From the NCBI GenBank assembly GCA_026027325.1, contig JAMSLZ010000003.1, forward strand, positions 930,001 to 994,000: a stretch of 64,000 nucleotides of DNA, written 5' to 3'. This stretch comes from Actinomucor elegans (Eukaryota; Mucoromycota; Mucoromycetes; Mucorales; Mucoraceae). A model generated the notes under the pieces. It made no database searches. It was not told the DNA's origin and was given only the letters and a program-made list of their open reading frames with translations. Each line of letters begins with the position of its first letter. The first letter of the stretch is position 1. Below, piece after piece: positions 13,518 to 24,912 of the stretch. Both the position numbers and the translations under genes were made by a program.

Positions 13518-15320
13518 TTAAAATAATCACCTTAGAACCAAATTTACAGATTGTCAAAGGTGCTATTATAGGATAAAGATATTTGAGAGAGATGCTTTAT
13601 AAATATTGCAAGTTCGGTATATCAAGAAGTTTATAGATATATGTTTTGTGTATTTCTATCATTGATAATACACAGATTACAATCCATATCAAGAAAATCA
13701 TCTTTTTGTCAAAAAAAAAAAAACTCCATGGGTCAAAAGAAATATAATTGAATTTTGTACAAACGATGCCACTATGGTTTTGATCTATTGATATTCTTGT
13801 CTATTATTAAACTTTCAAATGAAACTCGACTTTCTTTTTGGCTATCATTAATCTTCGACTGACAATCAAAATCAAGTAACCTAACATAGTAAGTTGTGAT
13901 ATCGGGCGGAACCGCTCTTTTGACAGTATTAATAACTTTTCAGAAAAGCAGTTTCTAAAGAAACAAAGTTTCTTCAAAGTCTCAAAGTATATATTCACAC
14001 TTTCTTTATTATTGAAAACTGGGTTGATTATCACTTAATTGATGACCAATCAAACAGTAATCATTACTACATTCAATCTTTCCAAGGCGACTAATAAAAC
14101 TACGGAGATTGCGTTTAATGTTTGCTAGATATTACTAAAGCACAAGTCAAGCTTTCAAAGACTATCACAAAAAGTAAAGAATATAACCCGACTCTCTGAA
14201 GAATGACAATAAGGAAGACAATAATAGGACCGACTGAAGCGAATTCAAATTTCGGGAAAAGTATAGAACGAAACACGCTCTTTACAACGAACTAATTTTC
14301 GTAACCATCAAATATTGACATGGGCAAGCGTTAGAGGTCGAGATATGTTGGTAATATGCATTGAAAGCGGCGCTTCAACCCATATCCTTATCCATCTTCA
14401 AATCGATTCTTTATCAATATAAACTTGATATAAATGGATATTTCTTGGGCAAATTATAGAACAAGACATTGTATTTAGAAGAAAATAAGTTTTATAATAG
14501 TAGGTTGGTACTGGCAAGTTTTATAGCTTGAAATGCACAGACAGCCGGGATATGAAACAGTACCTGAAATGGTAACCATGCCAACCAGGGTCAAATGTAT
14601 AAAAGCGCTTGTACATCAGCAACCAACAATGACATATCAATTATTACCGAGCATGGCATATAAAACCACGTTTTTTTTTTATAATGAATTAACTGGTATG
14701 ATTGTATATCAAAGCAGCTAGGAAATAGAGACTGAAAAGTACTGACATTCGGAGATTCTACTGTTAACCATGGACACCTAGTGCTAAATCATTTCTAGAT
14801 CCATATGTAATGGAGATATATAAACAATTCTCGGGTAAATAACAAAAGAAGGTACGCTCTTCCTGATAGCGTGTTTATTTTATGGATTTTAAAGATACAA
14901 GAGATTTGTCTGAAATCAACCTTAAACTTTGTCTTAAAAGGGCATCAGTCAAACTTGTCCAATAAATGGTTATACAAAATGTTTGAAACGGAAGCAACGT
15001 AGTACTGAGCATCTAAACTCACTAGATACAAACATCTTTCATATGATTGAATTCCGACTCAACTGAATCCCCGGGTGTCAATTATAATTTGTTATGGTTA
15101 CCCGAGTTTTGATAATCAAGATCACTTTCAGTGCAAAATACTATCAAAAAAGTGCAAAAAATGAAACGTAGGACACACACGCACTACATAAACTGCTTTT
15201 TGTGTGTCAGTGACTTTTCCTTGGGATGCGGAGATCTATCTGTTGGTTGAAAATCCGCTTTGATAAGTGTAACCTTGTTTTAAAAAAGAGGGGACCTTTT
15301 ATTTTTTTCTTTTTTTTAGA

Positions 15321-15330
15321 CATATAAAAG
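15321..15330 (+). promoter_or_regulatory. TATA-like box of the SFP1-like gene
   Basis: CATATAAAAG lies 90-100 bp before the ATG at 15420 and follows T-rich sequence. Inferred only from motif and position. Confidence 0.45.
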
Positions 15331-15419
15331 AGAAATGGAATTCATTCGATTTTCTTTCTTTCTTTCACTCTTTAGCTGTATTCATCTTAATACCCTTATT
15401 CTTACATTATACATACAAG

Positions 15420-16389
15420 ATGCCTATTCCTATTGAATACAGTTCCATACGTCGTATGAGTACAATTACTGTACCCAAACAAGACATCAATTTTGAGTGA
15501 GTATATACAAAATTGACCACTTTATAATTTAAACTAACCCGTTATTAGTGCTTATGACTTTCAGTTTTGTCAACCTCAAAATGACATTAAAGGTGCTTTT
15601 GAATCACGCGAACTAGAAGCTAGCTTCTGTCGTGATTTTGCTTGTTGTGGTTTGATCCTTGAAGACCTTCATGATCTATTGCAACACTATGAAGAATGCC
15701 ATGTTAGACTTGAAGATGAAGAAGAAAGTAGCTTCTATGATGATAATAGTAGCACTACTAGTGGCAGTTGTTGGTCTATGCCCAGCAGCCCCATTTTAGA
15801 AGAAAACGATCAAATCGTTGCTTTGAAAAAGAGAGCTGCCGCCTATCTCTCTGATTTGTACAACTCTACCCCACCTGTATCTCCTACGAGTTCCGTCAAT
15901 GGAGATGCTGCTGAAGAACCCACAAAGAAATCTGCTGGAAAGAAGAGATCGTATGGTCAATTAAATGTTCCTAATGCATTTGATTTATTGACTCAATCAG
16001 CTGCTAAAAAGATCGCACTTGCATCTGGCGATACTCCATTGTTAACAGATGAGGATTTCCTTGCTCAGGCTGGTGCCCTGTTGGCTTCAGCCAATGCAAA
16101 TTCCAATGCGGATAAACCTTACAAATGTCCTATCGGAGGGTGTGACAAGGCTTACAAGAACCCTAATGGATTAAAATATCACAATCAACATGGTCACTGT
16201 AATATGACAGCTGATGATAATGACACTTTGTCTAAACCGTATCAATGTACGATTGGCGACTGCGGTAAGAGATACAAGAACTTGAATGGATTAAAGTATC
16301 ACATTGAGCATTCCCACATGGCTGCTCTGAATCATACTTTGGCTACTTTTGGTTCTTCTCTCTTTAATAGTGAAGAATTCACATTCTAA
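15420..16389 (+). CDS. SFP1: SFP1-like split C2H2 zinc-finger transcription factor
   Basis: Probable nuclear regulator of ribosome-biogenesis genes, by analogy with yeast Sfp1. Two exons, 15420-15496 and 15549-16389, encode 305 residues. An atypical N-terminal finger (FCRDFACCGLILEDLHDL followed by LQHYEECH, about residues 55-80) is followed by a Ser/Glu-rich linker. Two C-terminal fingers follow: YKCPIGGCDKAYKNPNGLKY (about 225) and YQCTIGDCGKRYKNLNGLKY (about 264), each ending in an H-x3/4-H pair. This wide split between an N-terminal CCG finger and a C-terminal pair with KAYKNPNGLKYH is the hallmark of Sfp1/JAZF1-type proteins. The start is chosen because exon 1 joins in phase and follows a TATA-like site. 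The family is clear; one-to-one orthology with yeast SFP1 is an inference. Confidence 0.85.
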
Positions 16390-18246
16390 TTGTATACAAT
16401 CTAACCCTTCATGTACATATCTATTTATTTTATTCTTTAAAAAAAGTTCAAAAAGTTTTATATCTAATCATTAATATTTCTTCAATAAAAAAAACTCTAT
16501 ATCATATTAACTGAACTCACGTAGTATTCTTCTTTTTTTACTTTGTCTGCTCTAGTGTAACCGTTCAGATAAGCCAACTTGATGATAATAAATCTGTGTG
16601 TGTGTGAGAATTCATAAGCTGCATATTCTTTAGCTCTTTTGACGTATGCGCATTTCTGCCCCTCTGTTTAGATGCAAATATTTGCTATAGTTGATGTAAT
16701 AAAGCTCTAGATCTGCTAAAGATGAATTAATCGGGTATTTAGTGTAGAAAAATAGGCGCCAACCTTGGCTGGTTGTATCATAATATATATGTATGTATGT
16801 ATATAAATAATGAGAATCTTATTCTTCTAAACTGATTGATTGTCTCTTTTATGGACAATTCACTGGTGGTTACATGCTCAAGATACTATATCTTACAAGT
16901 CGCGCACTTTCAAATAAAAAAGAGCCGTGAGTGTAACGTTAGATCCTCTTTAACCCAAAGTTTCAATCGGCGTCCCTACTGTATTTAGGCAGGCGCATAT
17001 TATGCTTACAAACAAGGAACGCGTTTTATATTCATATATGAACAAAGCACTTTCCGAGCAGATCTTTTTGTAGGATTTTATTGAATATTTTGTAGTGTTT
17101 AAGCTTCAAAAAGAAAGATAATGGATTACATACTACGTAACACAAGAAAGGGTAAAAAAGTAGAGGTGCAGTAGCTTTCTTTGTTTAGTAAAAAGTAACA
17201 ATTATACTTTCCGTCTTTAAAGCACAAAAAAAAAAATAGTGGCATCCATCTTACTGAAGCCCCTTTAGCAATTAGTCATAGTAGGAAAGATACAGTTGCT
17301 TCTCCATAGTGGATGATATAATTCGATGAAATAGTGCTTCTTATAAACTAAGACATCTTCTGCTAGTCCTTTCTTGTGCCACCAACATGCAATATCTGCA
17401 AGATCAGTCTTGTGTTATAACCTTTAGTAATCTCCTAAAATAAATTAACGTTCTAAACGATATCACGACGACGTATTTGTATAAATACTGATCTGTTTAA
17501 ATGCATACCAAATATCTCTAGGGGATTCTCAGTCGTTTCATTTTGGCTATATTAATCACGGTGTACACGTTCAAGGGGAGTTCAAGAACAATATGCAGGT
17601 CAAGCATATATTCATTTATGCCTGATTCGTGATCGGGGTAAGTCTTTTGATATCACTTGATGTCAGTGTTGTACATGCTACCTACAGTCGCTGATCCTAT
17701 AACTTTCAAAGAGACGGTTATTAAAAAGATCTCACTCAAAGGTAAGCATGTATTTTATCTAGTGCTCTGCATTTGTTCACCGTTCTTTTTTTTTAAATAA
17801 TACATTTGCTCAAGGTACCGCGCCCTCTCACGTTTCACAATATATAATACCTGCCTTTCCATGAACACTTTGTTAAACAAGGTCTTCTTTTAGCTAATCA
17901 TCCATGGTAATAGATTTGAAGTTGGTAGTTCAAACATTTGTTTGTTATGAAAAAAAGCCTCAACTGGAAGGGAAACAAGTAGCTAGCTTGTCATACAAAG
18001 AACTCAATAGCCCTTTTAGCTGCGACTATCTTAGTTTGTTGACGAGTACTTCTCGGGATTCTTAGATACATCTCAAACTCTGTTTGAGTGAGTCACGCGG
18101 GCGTCTAATACCTTTCAAATGCAGTTGATATCATCGCAAAAGAATTGGCACAAGTGAAACAGACAGATTTATGCAATTGTCACTTGCCTAATTGACGATC
18201 GACATCACACAAGTTGCATTGAAATAGATCTGAGGTTTGATCAGTT

Positions 18247-18325
18247 GTTGCAATTCATTTTGACCATCGACTGCTAATCAGATACAACATCGGACCGAGA
18301 TCGACCGAGAGATCTACTAGAGATG
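18247..18325 (-). repeat. dispersed hairpin repeat, family A copy 4
   Basis: Reverse copy with GCAATTCATTTTGACC, then ATCAGATACAACATCGGACC, then GAGATCGACCGAGAGATCT, one of the clearest right halves. Confidence 0.75.
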
Positions 18326-19171
18326 AATAGCGCACCGAGCCAATTCTCCTACGCGGAGAACTATTTTAAAATTTTTGAAGCAAAACTTTATGCCAAGAAA
18401 TAGAAGCCATGCAGTACAAGATTATGATCTCAGATTCGCAACCTGTTGACTTAGTATAACCTGTAAAAAAATGTATCTCTGTTTTGAAAGATATAGGTTT
18501 AGTAGCAGAATAAAAAGGAACATTTTGTGGGCAGGAACCAAGAGTACTGTCGGAGTTGGTTACTTTTTTTCAAGCCAATGTATAATTTTTATTATGCATT
18601 CATGTACAAAAGCACATTTGATTATATTGATTATTTGACTTTCAAAGATATACCTCGACTGGTTGTTGATATAAATGTAGTTGTATACTTTGAGCATGCT
18701 CGTCTAGTGAACCATAGTAGTGGGTAACAGTAGACCTTAGTTTCGGTCGCCGTGACCTAATGAAGTATATGTATGCTCCAATAACTAAAATTACAACTGT
18801 AGAGCGCTCTAGCTATTAACTATTATCCTGTATGTTTAACATAAATAATATAATATTAAATTCTATACTAAATTCAATTTTATATTTTGTGAATTTCGTA
18901 AATAGTTGAAAATGAAAATCTAACCTTAGAATGTATAGATATGCATTAATGTCAGAGTTTGCTCGTAGCCCACCACTTTCAGTTCATGGCTATTCAAACA
19001 ATTGAATATAAATCAACACATTTCAATCTATATATTTCTTGTGGTTCAAAAATATAACTTGTATTTTTGTTTACTTATTCAAACTGAATAGTTTTTGTCG
19101 AATTAACATGATTGGCGAGATTTAAATAATCAAAAACCAATTAAATTAATAGGACTAAATACTAGCAGCAA

Positions 19172-19245
19172 GTAAATCTCTCGGACGATCTCGATCAAAT
19201 GTCGCATCTGATTAAGTGTATCATGTCCAAAATAAATTGCTACTA
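19172..19245 (+). repeat. family A copy 5 (tandem unit 1)
   Basis: AATCTCTCGGACGATCTCG, then ATCAAATGTCGCATCTGATT. First of four direct copies spaced about 150-180 bp. Confidence 0.75.
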
Positions 19246-19349
19246 ATGTTGGAAGTATTATTTTATCTCAATAGCTAAAGTGTGTTTCATATTGCTAATG
19301 ATTGGTAGTAAATTATATGTAAATCATTTATTCATGAATAAATGATTGA

Positions 19350-19430
19350 TAGATTTCTCCATCGATCTCGGTCCAATGTCGTATTAGATTAATAGTTCAT
19401 ATTCAGAACAAACTTTAGCTTCTACTAAAA
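19350..19430 (+). repeat. family A copy 6 (tandem unit 2)
   Basis: CATCGATCTCGGTCCAATGT, then TAATAGTTCATATTCAGAAC. Confidence 0.75.
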
Positions 19431-19508
19431 CCTGGATTTAATCACAAATTTGCAAATACATTACATTTGAAGTAAAATGTATGCAATTTATATAATAACG
19501 TATAATTT

Positions 19509-19582
19509 ATAAATCTCTTAACCGATCTCTACCAAATGCTACATCGGATTAGTGATCCATGTTCATAGTAGATTACTGTATG
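19509..19582 (+). repeat. family A copy 7 (tandem unit 3)
   Basis: AATCTCTTAACCGATCTCTA, then GATTAGTGATCCATGTTCAT. Confidence 0.72.
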
Positions 19583-19660
19583 CATTAAAAGTTATATTTA
19601 ACTGCTATAAAGCGATTATGAAGAAAAACAGTAATTCATTTAAGAATGTCTAATAGTTTA

Positions 19661-19733
19661 TGGATCTTAACCGATCTCGGTTAAATGCTCATCAGATGAG
19701 TAGTCTATACTCAGAATGAACTACCGCATCAAA
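19661..19733 (+). repeat. family A copy 8 (tandem unit 4)
   Basis: GGATCTTAACCGATCTCGGT, then GAGTAGTCTATACTCAGAAT, then GAACTACCGCATC. It keeps both hairpin arms almost intact. Confidence 0.78.
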
Positions 19734-20025
19734 TAACGTTGCGCTTTGCTTCTATCGCAACCGCACTTTCAATTTGTTATAATCCAGCACTAATTGCTCT
19801 TTACGCTAACCCAGCACAATTTGCTCGCGTTGTACTTTGCTGAGTACTTGAAGTATAAAAAAAAACTTAATACTCAATGTAAGCTCACTTTTTTGAATAG
19901 AACAAGATATTATTTTTACGTATGCAAAAGGTATTTAGAAAGTATGGCGCTTATTATCTATGCAAGTATCAAGTTACCCTTCGCATAACAAGCCAATCAT
20001 AAGCGGACTAATCTATTTATAAAGT

Positions 20026-20033
20026 ATATAAAC
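20026..20033 (+). promoter_or_regulatory. TATA box of the MerT/MerP-like gene
   Basis: TATATAAA about 75 bp before the ATG at 20104, with a CT-rich initiator-like stretch between them. Confidence 0.5.
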
Positions 20034-20103
20034 TCCAGGCAGATTTTCCTTTACTTTTTTCTCTCTCTCTGTTTTGATACATTACACAAAGAATAAAACA
20101 GAA

Positions 20104-20658
20104 ATGCCTCGTCCGCTACAGGTTCTTCCCGCTTTGACAGCTCTATTGTCTTCTTCTTGCTGCGTCATCCAATTAATCCTTAATCTTTTTTCGATTTCTT
20201 GTGCCGGGTTTGCAGTGCTCACACCTTATAGATCTTTACTTGGTAGTATAACAATTGGTTTGTTGAGCTACAATCTGTATAACAAAGGATTAAAGAGCCG
20301 ACAAGCATGGCTATCTCTGGCTATTTCGCTGGTATTGATGATCAGTCCTGACATTGTGAAATGGGTGAATCAATCGGCAGTTACTCCAGCAGCAGGGATG
20401 ATATACAGTTATAGAATTCATTTAGACGGTTTAGGATGTGAAGCATGTGCGAATCGAATCCGGAATACACTAAATGCTGTAGATTGGATATACCAGACTC
20501 GTGTTTTCTTTGAGAATCAAACGGCCGTTGTTCAGACCTTCAACGAATGCCGCGACGGTATTATTGTAGAAATGATAAAGGCGATTGACGCAAAGTATGA
20601 TGCCCAGGTACTTGATTCATGGGTTGGATTACACGAGTTTATTAGTGTAACAAAGTAG
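20104..20658 (+). CDS. MerT/MerP-like membrane protein with C-terminal heavy-metal-associated domain
   Basis: Single-exon gene of 184 residues. About residues 8-30, 33-58 and 66-85 are hydrophobic and likely membrane-spanning. Helix 1 holds a vicinal cysteine pair (SSSCCVIQ, Cys19-Cys20), and helix 2 contains AGFAVLTPYRSLLGS; both resemble the bacterial mercuric transporter MerT (a CC pair in TM1, then a LTPYRP-like segment). From about 103 there is a ferredoxin-like metal-binding domain with GLGCEACANRI (Cys112 and Cys115), as in MerP and other HMA domains. The arrangement is therefore MerT-like plus MerP-like in one chain. The likely role is handling of a soft metal ion at a membrane; the metal is unknown. 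The ATG at 20104 is the first in this frame. Possible bacterial ancestry is an inference. Confidence 0.7.
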   Translation: MPRPLQVLPALTALLSSSCCVIQLILNLFSISCAGFAVLTPYRSLLGSITIGLLSYNLYNKGLKSRQAWLSLAISLVLMISPDIVKWVNQSAVTPAAGMIYSYRIHLDGLGCEACANRIRNTLNAVDWIYQTRVFFENQTAVVQTFNECRDGIIVEMIKAIDAKYDAQVLDSWVGLHEFISVTK

Positions 20659-20901
20659 GAAACTCAAAGGAAATAAAAGAATAGAGGTTTTTTATTAAAA
20701 AATCAGGTTGGCATAGCACAAAATTGATTGTATTCTTAGTGCGTTAATTTAGTTTATAAAACTCTTTTTTGCGTTGTCTTTTCTTCTTCTTTCTCTCTCT
20801 CCTTTTTTACTTTTTAGATCTTTCAACGCTCGACCACTTCCTCTCCTTTTTTAAGCATCTCCTAAACTTATCAGCAATACTTTTTTTGTCCTTCGTTTTA
20901 G

Positions 20902-22283
20902 ATGAGTTTACCAGTCATTTTTTCATCTATTGCATTGCTTGCAGTTGATTCAACAGAAGCAATGCCGCATTTATGGTTTGATGTAAATAAGAGAGCTGCA
21001 GCCGCCGATGGTAAATATAGAATAGTATAATAATGATAATAATATATATATAAATATAAATTCATTGTGCTGTAGATGATAAAACTAAAGCCGCCGCTGC
21101 TCCAGATGATCCACCAAAATTTAGCAATAAACCAACCGAAGCCGATAAGAAATCCAGCACCACAGCATCCGCCAAACCTACATCAAGCAAACCCACATCA
21201 GCTAAACCTTCATCCACCAAACCCTCATCCGCCAAACCCTCATCCGCGAAACCTTCTTCAGATAAACCTTCGGTTGTGCCTTCATCATCGTCTGTCTCAC
21301 CTACTTCAGTACCGCCTCCATTAGTTGTAACACCACCTAATAATTCTATTTCTTCAAGTGCCACTGCAACTCCTACATCTGCCAGTGCAAATGAACAGAG
21401 TGGAGGGATTTCAGGTGGTGCCATCGGTGGTATTGTAGCGGCCATTATCATCATTATTGGTGGTTTAGCTGCCTATTTTGTTCTTCGTAAAAAGAAGGCC
21501 AATAAGCAACGTAGTATGAACACGAAACCCGATCCATTTACTATGGGTTTTGGTAGTGACCAAGGCCTCCATAACCAACAGCAGCAGCAATACCAACCTC
21601 AAATGCAACAAAACAACCTTTCAGTGAATACGTATCAACACCAATATGGTACTAATCCACAACCTAGTATTGCTGTCACTTCACCTACTTCTCCCGCTTC
21701 GCCATACAATAACAATTTCCACGATGCCAATAACCATATTATCGCTGATTCCATGATGACATATCAACCACAACCTCAATATCAACCACAACAACAATAT
21801 CAACCTCAGACCGTGCAACAATATCAACCAGACATGATGCAGGAAAACACGAGCACTACCTCAATGGGTGGTTTAGCACCTACTCCCGCTATTGCTGCTG
21901 TTGGTGGAGCAACTGCAATGACTGCAGTTGCGCCTTTACTTGCACCAACTCAAGCTGGCTCGGTTGGTGTATTCTATGTAGGCGCCACTTATACACCTAC
22001 ACTCAGTGATGAAATCGATATTCAAACGGGTGATCAGGTGGAAGTGTTGGTAGAATACGATGATGGATGGTGCCAAGGCATCAACTTGTCGCGTGGTAAT
22101 GCAAAGGGTGTGTTCCCTAAACATTGTATTGATTATGGATCGGCAGATCAACAGCAGCCTGCTGTTGCTACTGCTGCCGATGCTAATGCTACTACTGCTG
22201 CTACTGCTGGCGCCCCAACTTCTCTTCAAAATGGTGGTGAAGTTGATAGAGTTAAACGAGTTAGTTCCATGTATATCGCTTAA
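20902..22283 (+). CDS. single-pass membrane protein with cytoplasmic SH3 domain
   Basis: Two exons, 20902-21010 and 21076-22283, encode 438 residues. The N-terminus (LPVIFSSIALLAV) is a signal peptide. A Ser/Thr/Pro/Lys-rich ectodomain follows, with four or five near repeats of SAKPS, as in a glycosylated stalk. A transmembrane helix (GGAIGGIVAAIIIIIGGLAA) is followed by the stop-transfer LRKKKANK. The tail is Gln/Pro/Tyr-rich with repeats of YQPQ. An SH3 domain sits at about 355-410 (VGATYTPTLSDEID, then GDQVEVLVEYDDGWCQGIN, then KGVFPKHCIDY). The topology resembles yeast Fus1 and other fungal membrane SH3 adaptors, which recruit polarity or wall-stress partners. Orthology to any named gene is not claimed. 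Confidence 0.85.
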
Positions 22284-23382
22284 ATTATAATTTAAACAGA
22301 ATAATAAAACAACATATATCTATTACTGTCATTTATTCGTCGTGTGCTTATAACAATGCTTAACCGGATACTTTATTGCAAAAAAAAAAAAGCCAAGTTT
22401 TGATCTATCTTTTTATCTATCAAGCTTATTGTGCTACTGATACCAATATTGTTAAACTAATTACCTCATGTAAAACTGATGGTTAAATGCACGAGCTGTT
22501 AGATTACATTTCAGGCAGATCTATGGCTTATACATATTACAGATGAAAGGCATATGTATATGCCATTATTCGATTCTTTATCTTATATATATATACATCT
22601 ACCATTATCTGTATATCAAATGGTGAACGATTATCATACATTTATATGCATACTTATAATTACTTCTATCATCTATTAGAGCTATGACCTAATTTTATTG
22701 CTCCCCCCGTAAGGTGCATGTAAAATTTTGCCCTCTCATAATCTTAATGACCCACCACCCTTTTTTCATTTGTTGAACGTTGATTTCCATTGAGCTATAT
22801 GTTACTGCAGATGATCTACACGGCTATTGATTTCTACTGTCCTAGTGGAGAATTAATATGAGCGCCATGGTACCTTTGATGAGATTCGATGAGTCAAACA
22901 ATGGTCTCTTTAGCTCAATAGCTAAACAAGATACCAGTTTTGAAAACCGAGAAATATGTAGATTCCAGTGTACTCTCAAAGTATGCCGTTTTTAAATTTA
23001 TACAAGTGCTATACAACTCCGATAATATAACACGTTTTGCGCTCTAGAACTTTTTTTTTTTTTTTTTTTTTTTACAAATTTCACGTTGTTCGAAAGAGAA
23101 TAAACTCATTATAAAAAAAAATTGGACTGACGAAGGAATCATCAGCAATCTCATTTAATCTTGGTCCAATGTCACATCTAATGTATAATTATTCAAAATG
23201 AAATGCTATATCAATTAAAACTCCAATATTTCGAAATATTTTTAATACTATTACTACTACTACTAGCGAAAAGCTTTAAATTCAAATCTTAAAGAACAAT
23301 TGACATTTTGATAGGCAAATACATAAGTTATACATAAAAAAAAAGGAGCGAATAGAGATATAAAATATAAGACATAAGTATA
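22284..23382. other. intergenic gap between convergent genes
   Basis: No gene visible. Contains a poly-A run near 22380, a (TA)n near 22585, a 23-nt poly-T at 23051-23073 and one family A repeat at 23135-23216. Confidence 0.5.
23135..23216 (+). repeat. dispersed hairpin repeat, family A copy 9
   Basis: Diverged direct copy: CTTGGTCCAATGTCACATCT, then ATTCAAAATGAAATGCTATA. Confidence 0.65.
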
Positions 23383-23729
23383 TCATTTGTTGAGCGATTT
23401 TCGGCTATTTTGAGATGCATGACTGGATGAAATACAAAAGAAGTTGTCATCATTTTCTGATGTTTGATCATCATACTTGTTTAGACCAGCGAGCTTAGAA
23501 TCTGCTCGGGGCAATTGAGTTTTTACAGTACCGTCTTGGTGATCGATCGTCGCCATTGCTAAGCGAGGTTGATTTTCAAGACTTCGGTGAGACGTGAATT
23601 CAAGAATGGAATCATGGCGGAGCTGGTTTGAAGAATAATCCGACTGACTATTGTTCTTGGTTTTTCGGGATACGTTTTGAGAAGTTACCTATTTAAACTA
23701 TGAGTTAAGATATTGCAAAACAATAGGGA

Positions 23730-23770
<41 letters not shown>

Positions 23771-24912
23771 AATGAATGGTGATAACATTGATAGTGACGT
23801 CCACTAATAATAGATAAACAGTTAGAGTAGAGATCCTGTAATAATCATAGTCGCATATATACTACCTGTACAGCAGGTTAAGCAAACAAGTCCTCGTTCT
23901 CTACCATGAAACATTTGCAACGAAAATATATTGGCAAAGGATACAACTAAACAGACGACTGAAGCGACAAGAGTACGAAGCGCAACTTGACGTAGTCTTG
24001 GTCGCCTTCTATCACTTACGTCTGATTTTCCCAATTTAAGCAGTGGACGTACGAAAAGGATTGTCATATACAGGTTGAAAGCCTAGATAAAGTCATCATT
24101 AGTAAATTTATGCATTTGATAGAGAAAAGCGGTGCAATATTACAAAGTCATAAGCCTATATGTTTACAGGTTAATAAAGCTATCAATAAATAAGCAGGTT
24201 ATACTTTTGACGCTTTACTATAAGTGGGATTGCAGCAATAGATTGTAATCCTATAATGCAGACACCAGATGCTTCGAGATCGGCAGTGTGGAACGCCAAC
24301 TACTAGCAGAATAACAAAATGCAGTATTTTGGTAAGTGTTACTATATATAACCACCCAATATTCTGACATACCATCAGCGACAAGATAGCAACATACGGT
24401 ACCAATAATAGTACATGGATCCGATAAGAGATAGTCTTCCATCGAGTTTGTCTTGTATATGACACAATATACACTTTCTCGATCAACCTGTATTATTTTG
24501 ATTATGTTATTTTTTTTTTCGTCAAGTGAATTTAACAATGGACTTACCAAGCATAGATCACTAGTTTGGTACCCGAGTAAAAGACATCACAGACCATGAT
24601 GGATAAAAAACATGAAGTAAAGTTTGCTACGCAGTCGTTATCAATGCGCTGTCATAAAAAATAGAAAAACATTATTTTACCGTTGTTCGTTGTAACTAGA
24701 ACCATACTGATAGCGGTAAAAGACCATGAAAGTAAATACAAAGTCAATACCAGCCACCGAGAATAAGACAGATATTTAAATTGAACGTTGTGTGTCTTTA
24801 TACCGAACAAAATGGCTAAGACTGTGATAGATAGCAGAGATATTATCTTGGCAGCAATCTCCGCACTGTCAGGTTGAGGCGTATATACAAATTCAGGTGA
24901 GGTAGTGCTCAT
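23383..24912 (-). CDS. seven-helix-like integral membrane protein, function unknown
   Basis: I reconstruct eight exons on the minus strand: 24912-24681, 24626-24548, 24487-24373, 24299-24219, 24155-24144, 24082-23866, 23803-23769, 23688-23383, giving 358 residues with all phases closed. About seven hydrophobic stretches run from about residue 20 to 260 (for example KIISLLSITVLAILFGI, WLVLTLYLLSWSFTAISMVL, IHVLLLVPYVAILSLM, LVASVVCLVVSFANIFSL). A hydrophilic tail of about 105 residues rich in Ser, Asn and charged residues follows. The fifth exon is only 12 nt (A-Y-D-F) and restores the run IPLIAYDFAFNLYMTILF. The overall shape recalls fungal seven-helix receptors or sensors, but I do not recognise a named family. 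The intron before the last exon holds a 34-nt poly-A tract (sense strand). Confidence 0.75.
23733..23766 (+). repeat. poly-T tract (34 nt) inside an intron
   Basis: Homopolymer directly after the donor of intron 7 in the minus-strand membrane-protein gene (poly-A in the sense direction). Confidence 0.9.
24144..24155 (-). other. 12-nt microexon
   Basis: Phase-0 exon encoding A-Y-D-F, flanked by CATATAG on the acceptor side and GTAATA on the donor side, with introns of 63 and 61 nt. Skipping it would leave the frame intact but shorten the helix start. Confidence 0.65.

Larger units (their letters stand above)
13331..15419. other. gene-free gap before the SFP1-like gene
   Basis: No supported gene. 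Contains one family A repeat (13431-13517) and a poly-A run near 13712. A TATA-like CATATAAAAG at 15321-15330 lies about 95 bp upstream of the next start codon. Confidence 0.5.
16390..20103. other. 3.7 kb gene-free gap with a tandem repeat array
   Basis: No supported gene. Contains one reverse copy of repeat family A (18247-18325) and four direct copies in tandem (19172-19733). A CCAAT-containing stretch at about 19992 and TATATAAA at 20026-20033 form a likely promoter for the next gene. Confidence 0.55.

Noticed and set aside
19172..19733. Possible CRISPR-like array
   Set aside because: Units are diverged, 150-180 bp apart, occur dispersed elsewhere, and the genome is eukaryotic.
24627..24680. 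Use of the first AG (24650) as the acceptor of intron 1 in the 7TM-like gene
   Set aside because: It leads to an immediate stop after the phase-1 donor; the AG at 24628 keeps the frame and follows a good branch-like TTGATAAC.
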